Assembly (NCBI RefSeq): GCF_900105675.1
Contig: NZ_LT629786.1
Coordinates: forward strand, 1,240,001 to 1,304,000
Length of the DNA: 64,000 nt
Reading direction: 5' to 3'
Source: Pseudomonas synxantha
Lineage (GTDB): Bacteria; Pseudomonadota; Gammaproteobacteria; Pseudomonadales; Pseudomonadaceae
Positions 18,112 to 27,021 of this stretch are shown here, one piece after another. A model generated the notes under the pieces. The model ran no database searches. It worked only from the letters and a program-made list of their open reading frames with translations, and was not told the origin of the DNA. The position numbers and the translations under genes were made by a program. The first letter of the stretch is position 1. Every line of letters begins with the position of its first letter.

Positions 18112-18228
18112 TCAGGCCACCGGGCATTCTCGGTTCAGTCCGGGGCGGACGGTGAAGATGACGTCGGGGGGCAGTTGAGGGTTGTCATCCGAGGGGGATG
18201 ACGGGGGATTGGGTGTGACTTTCTTCAT
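18112..18228 (-). pseudogene. DUF3077/DUF6124-like small protein with a 53-codon in-frame deletion
   Basis: A 38-codon frame beginning MKKVTPNPPSSPSDDNPQLP and ending VRPGLNRECPVA. Compared with the paralogue at 18768-19043 it has the same first 31 and last 7 residues but lacks everything between (the equivalent of 18795-18953, 159 bp). The join is clean and keeps the frame. The lost part is the predicted helical core, so the product is probably non-functional unless the disordered N-terminus alone acts. Leader, C4-like RNA and ribosome site are intact; the ATG overlaps the stop of a leader frame (ATGA). Confidence 0.75.
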
Positions 18229-18281
18229 GGCGAAGCTCCTATGAATGAGCACATCCATTTCGCTACCACACGAAGTAAGGA

Positions 18282-18352
18282 GGCGACTGTACACGGGGTG
18301 GTAGACCGGTCATAGAAACCCGGCAGGCCGAAGCCTCCCATGCACAGCCGCC
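18282..18352 (-). ncRNA. C4-like antisense RNA, copy 1
   Basis: On the minus strand this 71-nt segment folds into a three-way junction. The outer stem joins GGCGGCUGUGCAUGGG to CCCGUGUACAGUCGCC, and there are two inner hairpins, AGGC-UUCG-GCCU and CCGG-loop-CCGG. Loop b' (18310-18315) pairs with b1 (18396-18402) and with b2 (18239-18244), which adjoins the AGGAG ribosome site. Junction sequence a' (18298-18304) pairs with a1 (18413-18419) and a2 (18263-18269). This a1-b1/C4/a2-b2 arrangement is that of the C4 antisense RNA of phages P1 and P7. It probably represses its own downstream small gene. The family name is from memory of the architecture and not from a model search. Confidence 0.7.
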
Positions 18353-18368
18353 ACAAAGCAGCCCGCAC

Positions 18369-18391
18369 AAAAAAACGCCCTTGAGCGTTTT
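18369..18391 (-). terminator. Intrinsic terminator inside the copy 1 leader
   Basis: The minus strand reads AAAACGC-TCAAGG-GCGTTTT followed by more T residues, a 7-bp stem with a U tract. It lies directly after a1/b1 and before the C4-like RNA, so pairing at a1/b1 could affect read-through. Confidence 0.65.
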
Positions 18392-18625
18392 GGGGTCTAT
18401 GAAAGAACTGGGCTACCACGCCCATTCGCTGATTTTGCAGCGACCCGCGAAGGTTAGCGGCGAGGCTCATCGGACGCAACCCGAAGTTTGTGTAAGAGCC
18501 GTCTGATGAACTCACTCCTTGGATCAACGTCAGCGGGTGGTCGTTGCCGCAAGGTTGATCGAGATGGAGGCGCAGGCGCTGGGGCTGAAAACGACAGCTA
18601 TCTCACTGATGCAATCCGATCAAAA

Positions 18626-18730
18626 TGTGGGATGGGCGGTGCGACGATTCGACTTGCCCCCCGATGGCGGTGGGTCAGTCACAGATGTATTGATTGACAC
18701 TACCTCATCGGGGGCAAGCCCCCTCCCACA
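18626..18730. repeat. REPIN with one altered arm
   Basis: A REP doublet whose right arm is normal. In the left arm the usual run is replaced by TGTGGGATGGGCGGTGCGAC and further bases before CTTGCCCC, an apparent insertion of roughly 15 bp. The left hairpin is therefore probably broken, marking an older or inactivated copy. Confidence 0.85.
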
Positions 18731-18767
18731 TAGGAACGTCATTGCCTGTTGAGTTTGCGCTTGTTAA

Positions 18768-19043
18768 TCAGGCCACCGGGCATTCCCGGTTCAGCGCTTC
18801 ATCGACCAGTAACTGCGCAATCTCGATCATCTGCACCACCGCCAGCACATGCTTGCGGCTCTGGCCGTCAAGCTGTTCGGCACAGTCATAGGCACAGACA
18901 GTCGCTGACTCCAGCATTTCGCTGGCATTGCACAAGGCCGCTTCAGTGCTGAGTCCGGGGCGGACGGTGAAGATGACATCTGAGGGGAGCTGAGGGTTGT
19001 CATCCGAGGGGGATGGCGGGGGATTGGGTGTGACTTTTTTCAT
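18768..19043 (-). CDS. DUF3077/DUF6124-like small protein
   Basis: A 91-residue protein starting MKKVTPNPPPSPSDDNPQLP, a Pro-rich disordered N-terminus, then VIFTVRPGLSTEAALCNASE and a helical C-terminal half (HVLAVVQMIEIAQLLVDEAL). This is the layout of a small Pseudomonas family (DUF3077/DUF6124) with no established function. The ribosome site AGGAG lies 7-8 nt before the ATG and sits in a sequence complementary to the b' loop of the upstream C4-like RNA. The frame is open for 50 codons upstream, but those codons are the RNA. It is the intact paralogue of the deleted copy at 18112. Confidence 0.8.
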   Translation of the reverse strand: MKKVTPNPPPSPSDDNPQLPSDVIFTVRPGLSTEAALCNASEMLESATVCAYDCAEQLDGQSRKHVLAVVQMIEIAQLLVDEALNRECPVA

Positions 19044-19097
19044 ACGGTTGCTCCTGGAGTTAGAGGAGCCGCCACAATCACTTCCACATGATGGGGT

Positions 19098-19172
19098 GGC
19101 GACTGTACGCAGGTGTGGAAGACCGGACTCCAGGACCCCGGCGCACTCGAAAGTGCCCCGCGCACAGCCGCC
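19098..19172 (-). ncRNA. C4-like antisense RNA, copy 2
   Basis: A 75-nt minus-strand segment with the same three-way junction: outer stem GGCGGCUGUGCGC with GCGUACAGUCGCC, inner hairpins GCACUUUCGAGUGC and CCGG-loop-CCGG. Loop b' (19127-19134) is complementary to b1 (19231-19237) and b2 (19053-19060), the latter running into the AGGAG ribosome site. Sequence a' (19114-19121) is complementary over 8 nt to a1 (19246-19253) and a2 (19081-19088). The a and b sequences differ from those of copy 1, yet each set is internally complementary. Confidence 0.72.
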
Positions 19173-19194
19173 ATAACACTTTATAGCGAGCATG

Positions 19195-19225
19195 AAAAAA
19201 GCGCCCGCTAAGGCTATGGGCGCTT
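19195..19225 (-). terminator. Intrinsic terminator inside the copy 2 leader
   Basis: On the minus strand AAGCGCCC and GGGCGCTT form an 8-bp stem with an 11-nt loop, followed by TTTT. It has the same position as in copy 1, after a1/b1 and before the C4-like RNA. The sequence differs from that terminator, so the function rather than the sequence has been kept. Confidence 0.7.
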
Positions 19226-19430
19226 ATACGCCTGGAGAGTTCGGGCTTCCACACCCGTTCGCTGATTTTGCAGCGACCCGCGAAGGTTAGCGGCGAGGTT
19301 CATCGGACGCAACCCGAAGTTTGTGTAAGAGCGGTCTGATGAACTCACTCCTTGGATCAACGTCAGCGGGTGGTCGTTGCCGCAAGGTTGATCGAGATGG
19401 AGGCGCAGGCGCGGGGGACTGCGATCCAAC

Positions 19431-19519
19431 TGTGGGAGGGGGCTTGCCCCCGATGGCGGTGGGTCAGTCACAGATGTATTGATTGACACTACCTCATCGG
19501 GAGCAAGCCCCTTCCCACA
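19431..19519. repeat. REPIN
   Basis: An 89-bp REP doublet with normal arms, except for one change in the right arm (CCCCTTCCCACA). It closes the tandem duplication and lies 162 bp upstream of the lipoprotein operon. Confidence 0.95.
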
Positions 19520-19680
19520 TTTGATCTGCGCTGCTTTGAGCATCATTTGTAGTCAAACCCCGATTCCCGCCGTACCATTCGCCCCCCCTCGCAGTGACGC
19601 GAGGCGCAGCGCCAGGAAGGCTCATCCCATATTTGTCCTGGCGACTGCAGTGTACTTTTTGCCAGCGTTCAGGATTCGAT

Positions 19681-20343
19681 ATGTCTTGCTTCTCCCGGCC
19701 TTTGGCCTTGTTCTTGATCACGGCGGCCCTGACGGGTTGCGGTACTCAGCCGGCATCGCTGGTCAGCCAGCCGTTGCAACCTGGCCCTCTGGAGCCAGTC
19801 GCTTATGTTGTCGGGTCGATCGGCCCGCAGAGCCTCAGTGCGTCCCCCGCGCCTAATCAGCGTCTGCTGTTTCGCAAGCGTGGTTCGGAGTTTGGTGCCG
19901 CGGCGATATGGGTCGGTGCGGGGCGCCAAACCCCTCAGGATGTGAAAGATGCGGCCGGTGCCGCCAGTGTATTTGTGCTGGCGCTCAAGCCTGGGGATTA
20001 TGAGTTTTATGATTTTCAGTTTTTCTCCAGCAGTTACTCACCGACTCTGGGGACCACCTACACCTCGGTGCAGGCGCGAGAGAAGTTCAACCTGCCACTG
20101 CGTCTGAAGGCCGGCAACGCCTATTACCTCGGAGAATTTCGCTCGTTATGCCTTGGCGCTTCCCTGTGTGGCTTCCACTGGCGTGACCAGCAAGGTCGTG
20201 ACGAGCCGCTTGCGCGCCACTATGTTCCGGGCCTGCCGACCCTGGATTTGCTGCCCCTGGATTATCGCAGCGCCGCCCCTTACATCATCGTGCCTCTGCC
20301 AGCCGGCGCGGGCCAGAACACCCTTCACGAGACACGTCCATGA
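19681..20343 (+). CDS. Putative lipoprotein, first gene of a lipoprotein operon
   Basis: A 220-residue protein with a signal sequence and lipobox (LITAALTGCG, Cys near residue 20). The body looks beta-rich, with LALKPGDYEFYDFQFF and the LKAGNAYYLGEFRSL segment typical of DUF2846-like or 'GEF' lipoproteins. The function is unknown. The start is the ATG at 19681, immediately before the signal peptide. The stop overlaps the ATG of the next gene (ATGA at 20340), so translation is coupled. The three lipoproteins and the membrane protein that follow may form an envelope complex. Confidence 0.75.
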   Translation: MSCFSRPLALFLITAALTGCGTQPASLVSQPLQPGPLEPVAYVVGSIGPQSLSASPAPNQRLLFRKRGSEFGAAAIWVGAGRQTPQDVKDAAGAASVFVLALKPGDYEFYDFQFFSSSYSPTLGTTYTSVQAREKFNLPLRLKAGNAYYLGEFRSLCLGASLCGFHWRDQQGRDEPLARHYVPGLPTLDLLPLDYRSAAPYIIVPLPAGAGQNTLHETRP

Positions 20344-20858
20344 ACCGCTTTATGACCCTCGGCGCCCTGGCGCTGCTGACCGGGTGTGCAACCACCCATA
20401 CGCTGCCTGAGCGTGCATTGCCGGATGGCAAGGAATACCTCAAGCCGATCCACGTCATGATCGATGATCCGCTCAATGCCGCACTCATCCGTAATCAGTT
20501 GCGCGAGACCGGGGTGTTTCGCAGTGTCGAAACCGGCAGGGGCAACCCGGGGGATTATTCGGTGTGGGTGCGCTACAACATCCAGCGTGATATGCCGCCT
20601 TTCCCCTTGGTATTGCTGAGTGCGGCAACCCTGTTTCTAATGCCCCTTTCAGTGACCGTCGACACCACCACCGAGTTTTCCCTGCAGCACAATGGAAAGC
20701 AGCTCAAGCAGTACAGCTACCGCAACGTCACCCACAAATACTCCTGGTTGCTGGATGGCCCTGGCGGGATGGAGTTACAGAACGGTCATCGTGTTGCACG
20801 TGCTTTTGCCGAGGATGTACAGCGCGACGGCTTGCTGCCCGAGGAGCACGCACAATGA
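20340..20858 (+). CDS. Putative lipoprotein, second of operon
   Basis: A 172-residue lipoprotein with the lipobox LLTGC (Cys16). The mature part contains a conserved-looking RNQLRETGVFRSVETG segment, a hydrophobic stretch (PLVLLSAATLFLMPLSV), and a beta region (TEFSLQHNGKQLKQYSYRN). The next protein has the same order (LLRDTGAF ... ILGALTLLTVPVPYTYE ... LHGSLYKDGHLLKTYAYKR), so the two are probably diverged duplicates. The start overlaps the upstream stop and the stop overlaps the downstream start. Confidence 0.75.
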   Translation: MNRFMTLGALALLTGCATTHTLPERALPDGKEYLKPIHVMIDDPLNAALIRNQLRETGVFRSVETGRGNPGDYSVWVRYNIQRDMPPFPLVLLSAATLFLMPLSVTVDTTTEFSLQHNGKQLKQYSYRNVTHKYSWLLDGPGGMELQNGHRVARAFAEDVQRDGLLPEEHAQ

Positions 20859-21361
20859 TCAGGACTACGCTACTGGCTGCCGTGCTGTTGCTTGGCGGTT
20901 GCGGTACCGCCCTCAAACCGTTGGACTACAAGGCAGAGCGTGCCTATGTGCCGATGAGCGTCACAATGCCGTCGCCCACGTCGAGGTTTGAACAGCAGAC
21001 GCAGCGCGAGGTCATCCAGCTGTTGCGTGACACAGGTGCCTTCAGTTTTATGGATGGCGGCTTCAGCAAGACCGGCTACAGCTTGTTGGTCGATCAACGC
21101 GGCGGTAAAGGTGCCGGTGCGCTCCCGGCGATACTCGGCGCGCTGACGCTGCTGACCGTGCCGGTGCCCTACACCTATGAGCGCCAGTTGCACGGCTCGC
21201 TGTACAAAGACGGGCACCTGCTCAAAACCTATGCCTACAAACGCGGTGGCTGGACGGCCACGACCTGGTATATCCCTATGACCGAGCCCCGCAGTGAAAG
21301 CGAAATGTTGAGCGACTTGATGCGGGATCTGGACCACGATCGCTTGATTCCTTATCAGTGA
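20855..21361 (+). CDS. Putative lipoprotein, third of operon (paralogue of second)
   Basis: A 168-residue lipoprotein with the lipobox LLGGC (Cys16). It has the same plan as the preceding gene: a short N-terminal beta region, LLRDTGAFSFMDGG, a hydrophobic span around residues 88-103 and a C-terminal DLDHDRLIPYQ comparable to DVQRDGLLPEE. The ATG overlaps the preceding stop. No known function. The internal hydrophobic span, unusual for a lipoprotein, could be a second membrane contact. Confidence 0.75.
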   Translation: MIRTTLLAAVLLLGGCGTALKPLDYKAERAYVPMSVTMPSPTSRFEQQTQREVIQLLRDTGAFSFMDGGFSKTGYSLLVDQRGGKGAGALPAILGALTLLTVPVPYTYERQLHGSLYKDGHLLKTYAYKRGGWTATTWYIPMTEPRSESEMLSDLMRDLDHDRLIPYQ

Positions 21362-21402
21362 CAGTTGGGTATTTTAATTAGTCTTAATAGAGGAATTCAC
21401 GG

Positions 21403-22002
21403 ATGAATTACGCGTTGTTGTTTGGCTTGGATGTGCAACTGGGCTTTTTGGTGATGGCTTTTGTGTTGGTGATGGCGGTGATTGGTTTCATTCTTGACAA
21501 AGACACCACGCCGCAAGTTGTCGTGGCGACCGGCGTTGCGCTGATTTCGATTGCCGCGTGTGCCGTGGTCTCTATCGACGCATTCAATGGGCTGGCTCAG
21601 TCACTACACGAACAAGGCAAAATCAGCGGTGATCTGTTTGACCAGGTCAAACACCGTTCCAACCTGTTCCTGTTTGTTTTCCCGTTTGTAACCGCCGCCA
21701 TCGGCACGAACCTGATTTCCGACGTGCTGACTAAGAAGTTGCATTATGAAAAAACCTTGGGTCCTGTGGATTTGCTGCAGGGGTGCTGGGAGCTTCTGAA
21801 AATCCTGTTCGGTGTGGTTATTTTGCCGTTTGTTGCGATTGGCTTGGTGCCCTTCCTGCTGGTCGATACGTGGAAGCGCCACGTCACCCGTTATATGGAA
21901 GTCGTTGGCGCAGTAAACCGTCATCTGCAACTCAAGATGCTGAAGGCCGACATCATTTCCAGGAATCTGTTTCGTGGCCCACCAGCCAAACCTGAGCCCT
22001 GA
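21403..22002 (+). CDS. Inner-membrane protein of unknown function
   Basis: A 199-residue protein with hydrophobic spans at about 12-28, 38-55, 86-105 and 125-150, and a basic C-terminal tail (LKMLKADIISRNLF). AGGA lies 9 nt before the ATG. It follows the lipoprotein trio by 41 bp in the same direction and may belong to the same unit. It is convergent with the aldehyde dehydrogenase gene. No recognised family. Confidence 0.7.
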   Translation: MNYALLFGLDVQLGFLVMAFVLVMAVIGFILDKDTTPQVVVATGVALISIAACAVVSIDAFNGLAQSLHEQGKISGDLFDQVKHRSNLFLFVFPFVTAAIGTNLISDVLTKKLHYEKTLGPVDLLQGCWELLKILFGVVILPFVAIGLVPFLLVDTWKRHVTRYMEVVGAVNRHLQLKMLKADIISRNLFRGPPAKPEP

Positions 22003-22025
22003 TTCCGGTCGCCGGCACTCAGTCC

Positions 22026-23513
22026 TCAATACCGAACCATCACCGACTTAAGCTCGGTGTAATCCTCAATGAACGCACTGCCAAACTCCCGCCCAACCCC
22101 CGAAGACCGGCTGCCGCCAAACGGCACTGCCGGGTCGAGCAAGGTGTGCATGTTTACCCACAAGGTGCCAGCCTTGATGGCCGGAATCATGCGCAGGGCC
22201 TTGCCCAAATCGTTGGTCCACAGGCTGGCGCTCAACCCGTAGGGCCCGTGGTTCATCAGCGCCAGCAGCTCGTCTTCGTCGTCGTAGGGCAGGAAGGTGG
22301 CGATGGGGCCGAAGGTTTCTTCGTTGAGCAGGGTGTCGTGCAGGTGGTTGGCGAGGATCACCGTGGGTTCGACGTAGCAACCAGGCCGGTCGATAAGGTG
22401 GCCGCCGTGGATGATCGTGTTGTTTTCGGTGCGGGCCTGGTTGAAGTAGCCGAGCAGTTTCTGCTGGTGCTGCTGGTGCGTGACCGGGCCGAATTCGGTG
22501 TGTTCGTCCAGGGGCGAGCCAATGTTCAGGCGGCTCAGGCGCGCCGCGAGTTTTTCCAGCACGGCGTCGATTTGCGAGCGGTGCACGAAGAAGCGTTCGG
22601 CCGCCGCGCAGATTTGCCCCGAGTGCAAAAAGCCTGCTTCGATGATGCCGTCCACTGCTTTGTCCACGTCCATGTCACGCAGGAAGCCCGCAGCATTCTT
22701 GCCGCCCAGTTCCAGGGTCGCACGGGTCAGCCCGGCACCCATGGCGCTGCGGCCGACGGCGATGCCGGTGGGCACTGAGCCGGTGAATGAAACCTTGTGC
22801 GTGCCGGGGTGTTCCACCAGCCCCTTGCCGACATGGCCGCTGCCGGTCAACACATTGAGCACCCCCGCCGGTAACCCCGCGTCGATGGCCAGTTCAGCGA
22901 TGCGCAGCAGGGTCAGCGGCGTGAATTCGCTGGGCTTGATGATGATGCTGCAGCCGGTCACCAGTGCCGAAGCGAGTTTCCAGATGGCGATCATGGTCGA
23001 GAAATTCCACGGCACGATGCCAACCACCACGCCCACCGGTTCGCGCAGGGTGAAGGCGGTGTAGCGCTCGCCATTGAATGACGGCAGCGATGGAGTCAGC
23101 GTCTGGCCGCTGAGCTTGGTGGCCCAGCCAGCGTAGTAGCGCAGGAAGTGCGCGGCCTGCTCGACCTCGAAAGCGCGGGAAATCTGGATGATCTTGCCCG
23201 ACTGGCAGGTTTCGATCTGCGCCAGTTCTTCACGGTGCTGTTCCAGCAGATCGGCCAGTTTCAGCAGCACGTTGCCACGGGTGGCGGGGGCGGCCTGGGA
23301 CCACAGTTGGAAACCACGGTTGGCGGACGCGACCGCGGCGTCGATGTCCGCCAGGTCAGCGTCGGCCACTTCGGCGATGACCTGGCCGTTGGCAGGGTTG
23401 GTCACGCTCAGGCTTTCAGTGGCGTGGCTGCGTACGCTGACACCGTCGATAAACACCCCATGGCGGCGACGCAGAAAGGCTTCGACTTGGGGCAGCAGCG
23501 GGATATCGCTCAT
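22026..23513 (-). CDS. Aldehyde dehydrogenase (phenylacetaldehyde/betaine-aldehyde type)
   Basis: A 495-residue NAD(P)-dependent enzyme. It has the fold motifs VPWNFSTMIAIWKLASALVT, FTGSVPTGIAVG, the general base Glu in LELGGKNA and the catalytic Cys in HSGQICAAAERFF; the EETFGPIATFLPY segment completes the family pattern. It oxidises an aldehyde to its acid. Given the divergent monooxygenase genes and the hpa cluster, 4-hydroxyphenylacetaldehyde or phenylacetaldehyde (FeaB-like) is a reasonable substrate, by inference. The start at 23513 follows AGGA; the longer open frame has no ribosome site. Confidence 0.88.
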   Translation of the reverse strand: MSDIPLLPQVEAFLRRRHGVFIDGVSVRSHATESLSVTNPANGQVIAEVADADLADIDAAVASANRGFQLWSQAAPATRGNVLLKLADLLEQHREELAQIETCQSGKIIQISRAFEVEQAAHFLRYYAGWATKLSGQTLTPSLPSFNGERYTAFTLREPVGVVVGIVPWNFSTMIAIWKLASALVTGCSIIIKPSEFTPLTLLRIAELAIDAGLPAGVLNVLTGSGHVGKGLVEHPGTHKVSFTGSVPTGIAVGRSAMGAGLTRATLELGGKNAAGFLRDMDVDKAVDGIIEAGFLHSGQICAAAERFFVHRSQIDAVLEKLAARLSRLNIGSPLDEHTEFGPVTHQQHQQKLLGYFNQARTENNTIIHGGHLIDRPGCYVEPTVILANHLHDTLLNEETFGPIATFLPYDDEDELLALMNHGPYGLSASLWTNDLGKALRMIPAIKAGTLWVNMHTLLDPAVPFGGSRSSGVGREFGSAFIEDYTELKSVMVRY

Positions 23514-23748
23514 GGCAGGTTCCTGGCAGTTCATAAAGAAAACCCGAGGGTAACCAACGCACCGATAAGCGGCTTGACTGTGCCTGCCAGGTTTTATGCC
23601 TGTGCCTGCCGCACCTGTGAAAAGTACAAGTTTGCCTGCCGAATGTGCATTCTCCGCCTGCGTGAGCCGTTCGATACTGGCCCTGCATCCCGCGCCGCTC
23701 CGCGATCCGGAGCGCCTGCCGGACTTCCAATAATAAGCAGGGCCGTCC

Positions 23749-24918
23749 ATGAAAAAGCCAAACCCGCTCCTCGAAGACCTCAAGCCCATCCTGCCGGCCA
23801 TCGCCGCCAATGCCAGCCGCGCCGAACAGCTGCGCCAAGTGCCGGATGAGAATATCGCCTTGCTCAAAAGCATCGGCCTGCACCGCGCCTTTCAGCCCAA
23901 GGCGTACGGCGGCCTCGAGCTGTCATTGCCCGAATTCGCCGACTGTATCGCCTTGCTTGCCGGCAGTTGTGCCAGCACCGCCTGGGCCATGAGTTTGTTG
24001 TGCACCCACAGCCATCAATTGGCGCTGTTCTCGGCTCGGTTGCAGGAGGAAATCTGGGGCGCCAACCCGGATGCCACGGCCAGCAGCAGTATTGCGCCGT
24101 TTGGTCGGGTCACCGAGGGCGAAGGCGGCGTGTACTTCAGCGGCGAGATGGGCTGGAGCAGCGGCTGCGACCATGGTGAGTGGGCAATTGTCGGCTGCCG
24201 CCGCCAGAATGCCGAAGGCACCCAGGATTACTGCTTTGCCGTGCTGCCGCGCAGTGACTATCAGATTCGCGACGACTGGTTCGCTGCCGGCATGAAAGGC
24301 AGCGGCACCAAAACCCTGGTCATCGACAACGCCTGGGTGCCCGAGCACCGTATCCAGAAGGCCAAGGACATGATGGAGGGCAAGTCCGCAGGCTTTGGCC
24401 TCTACCCGGACAGCCAGATTTTCTATGCGCCTTATCGACCGTATTTTGCCAGTGGCTTTTCCACCGTCAGCCTCGGTGTGGCCGAGCGCATGCTCGAGGT
24501 GTTCCGCGAAAAAACCAAGACCCGGGTGCGCGCCTACACCGGTGCCGCTGTGGGCGCCGCCACCCCGGCGTTGATGCGCCTGGCCGAGTCCACCCATCAG
24601 GTGGCCGCCGCCCGGGCGTTCCTGGAGAAGACCTGGCAGGAACACGCTGAACACAGCGCCGCCCAGCGTTACCCGACGCGCCAGACCCTGGCGTTCTGGC
24701 GCACCAACCAGGCCTATGCCACCAAAATGTGCATCGAAGCGGTGGATCGCCTGTTTGCCGCCGCGGGTGGCAACGCCTGGTTCGAACATAACGAGATGCA
24801 GCGCCTGTTCCGCGATTCCCATATGACCGGCGCCCATGCCTACACCGACTACGACGTCTGCGCGCAGATCCTCGGCCGTGAGCTGATGGGCCTGGAGCCC
24901 GACCCGAGCATGGTGTAG
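23749..24918 (+). CDS. Two-component flavin-dependent monooxygenase, oxygenase subunit (acyl-CoA dehydrogenase fold)
   Basis: A 389-residue protein of the HpaH-C2/HsaA/IacA group, which has the acyl-CoA dehydrogenase fold but uses reduced flavin and O2 to hydroxylate aromatics. Visible features are the N-terminal helical domain, the SCASTAWAMSLLCTHSHQLA segment, GWSSGCDHGEWAIVG in the beta domain, and the C-terminal RLFRDSHMTGAHAYTDYD motif common to this group. The reductase gene lies 57 bp downstream. A 4-hydroxyphenylacetate 3-hydroxylase role would connect it to the hpa genes 10 kb away; indole-acetate or another phenol is also possible. Confidence 0.82.
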   Translation: MKKPNPLLEDLKPILPAIAANASRAEQLRQVPDENIALLKSIGLHRAFQPKAYGGLELSLPEFADCIALLAGSCASTAWAMSLLCTHSHQLALFSARLQEEIWGANPDATASSSIAPFGRVTEGEGGVYFSGEMGWSSGCDHGEWAIVGCRRQNAEGTQDYCFAVLPRSDYQIRDDWFAAGMKGSGTKTLVIDNAWVPEHRIQKAKDMMEGKSAGFGLYPDSQIFYAPYRPYFASGFSTVSLGVAERMLEVFREKTKTRVRAYTGAAVGAATPALMRLAESTHQVAAARAFLEKTWQEHAEHSAAQRYPTRQTLAFWRTNQAYATKMCIEAVDRLFAAAGGNAWFEHNEMQRLFRDSHMTGAHAYTDYDVCAQILGRELMGLEPDPSMV

Positions 24919-24936
24919 TCGCGTATTCCTCCATAA

Positions 24937-26804
<1,868 letters not shown>

Positions 26805-27021
26805 TGTTATTGTCCCCATCTTGGTTAAGAGTGAGGGCGCATTAGGGCGAGGGGCGTCAAGCCAAGTCTTTGCCATGCGTGCCAGGGAATTGACCCTGGC
26901 CGCCAGGTGCTACGCCGTGGCAGGCAGCTACAAAACCAGCGGCAGACAGCGGCAAGACGATCAACGCGGGTGGGGCGCAGAGTGCCGACACACTAAAAAA
27001 ACCGCTTTCGAGGACCCCACC

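Larger units (their letters stand above)
18225..18527 (-). other. Open leader frame reading through the C4-like RNA, ATGA-coupled to the small gene
   Basis: An open frame of about 100 codons with only a weak TTG start and no clear ribosome site. It covers the conserved 155-bp block, the terminator-like hairpin and the C4-like RNA, and its TGA overlaps the ATG at 18228. Its first half is also kept in copy 2 (IQGVSSSDxSYTNFGLRP), and a comparable frame at 45326-45514 ends in the same ATGA overlap. In phage P1 a short coding frame is coupled to the C4-controlled gene, so this may be a leader frame; it may equally be chance openness of structured GC-rich DNA. Confidence 0.3.
17961..18596. repeat. 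Tandem segmental duplication, copy 1 (REPIN + truncated DUF3077/DUF6124-like gene + C4-like leader)
   Basis: This block is repeated at about 18600-19430. The order in both is a CTATCTCACTGATGCA segment, a REPIN, a conserved spacer, the small gene on the minus strand, its structured leader, and a ~155-bp block (18425-18579 here, 19258-19412 in copy 2) that differs at only about two positions. Copy 1 is shorter because its gene has lost 159 bp. Confidence 0.88.
18600..19430. repeat. Tandem segmental duplication, copy 2
   Basis: Second copy of the block at 17961-18596, with the intact small gene. The 155-bp segment at 19258-19412 corresponds to 18425-18579 at a fixed offset of 833 bp. The flanks are nearly identical, but the C4-like pairing sequences differ (see findings). 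Confidence 0.88.

Noticed and set aside
18282..19172. Retron msr/msd or IS200/IS605-type mobile ends
   Set aside because: The folded RNAs with short complementary guides recall both, but no reverse transcriptase or transposase gene is near. The guides also point at ribosome sites, which fits antisense control better.
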